Positions 14,719-14,760 of a DNA stretch of 14,760 bases are shown piece by piece (position 1 is the first letter of the stretch; every line of letters starts with the position of its first letter). The stretch spans positions 1-14,760 of the forward strand of contig JAPKDT010000023.1 of NCBI GenBank assembly GCA_028822475.1. The letters are read 5' to 3'. The translations under genes and the position numbers were made by a program. The notes under the pieces are model-generated. The model saw nothing but the letters and a program-made list of their open reading frames with translations. It did not search any database and had not been told where the DNA came from. The DNA comes from SAR324 cluster bacterium. GTDB lineage: Bacteria > SAR324 > NAC60-12.

Positions 14719-14760
14719 CTTTAATGATTTGCAGTAATTTAGGAAAGTCAGGCTTGAATG

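Noticed and set aside
1..14760. The palindrome TCCGGA occurs about 22 times by eye, against roughly 3.6 expected for a random hexamer, with eight in the dadA-like gene.
   Set aside because: CTGCAG looks similarly frequent, and TCC GGA (Ser-Gly) and CCG GAA (Pro-Glu) codon pairs explain most cases. I see no sign of an uptake or regulatory signal.

Overview
This 14.8 kb window is ordinary-looking, densely coded bacterial chromosome. There are eleven protein genes of recognisable family and one large gene I do not recognise. No RNA gene, CRISPR array, insertion sequence or phage gene was seen. The gene set suggests a Gram-negative, proteobacterium-like organism: an alpha2-beta2 glycyl-tRNA synthetase, a glutathione-linked glyoxalase II, a DadA-type dehydrogenase and an ArnT-like membrane glycosyltransferase. 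HPr keeps both His15 and the regulatory Ser46, which suits a lineage with an HPr kinase (for example a deltaproteobacterium or SAR324-like group). That placement is inference. Most starts lack a clear Shine-Dalgarno, and at least four genes appear to use GTG or TTG.

Region 1 (7-4556, plus strand) is a tight five-gene run: HPr, shikimate dehydrogenase (aroE), exonuclease VII large subunit (xseA), glyoxalase II (gloB) and a cation diffusion facilitator metal exporter. Gaps are 18 nt or less and HPr/aroE overlap by ATGA, so they are probably co-transcribed although their functions are unrelated.

Region 2 (4701-11320, minus strand) reads right to left: an unrecognised 589-residue protein, glyQ, glyS, then after 144 nt a polytopic glycosyltransferase. 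The unknown gene overlaps glyQ by four bases (ATGA), so it heads the glycyl-tRNA synthetase operon. It contains a coiled-coil-like segment and a sequence resembling a degenerate P-loop. This is the most interesting item in the window.

Region 3 (11473-13695, plus strand) holds an EamA/DMT permease and a DadA-like FAD amino-acid dehydrogenase. It is divergent from the unknown-glyQS operon, with candidate back-to-back promoters between them. Region 4 (13733-14641, minus strand) is prmC, which methylates peptide-release factors. The last 119 bases hold only a candidate prmC promoter. The convergent junction 4557-4700 holds a hairpin without a T-tract, and 6330-6473 holds a short tandem repeat next to a T7 run.
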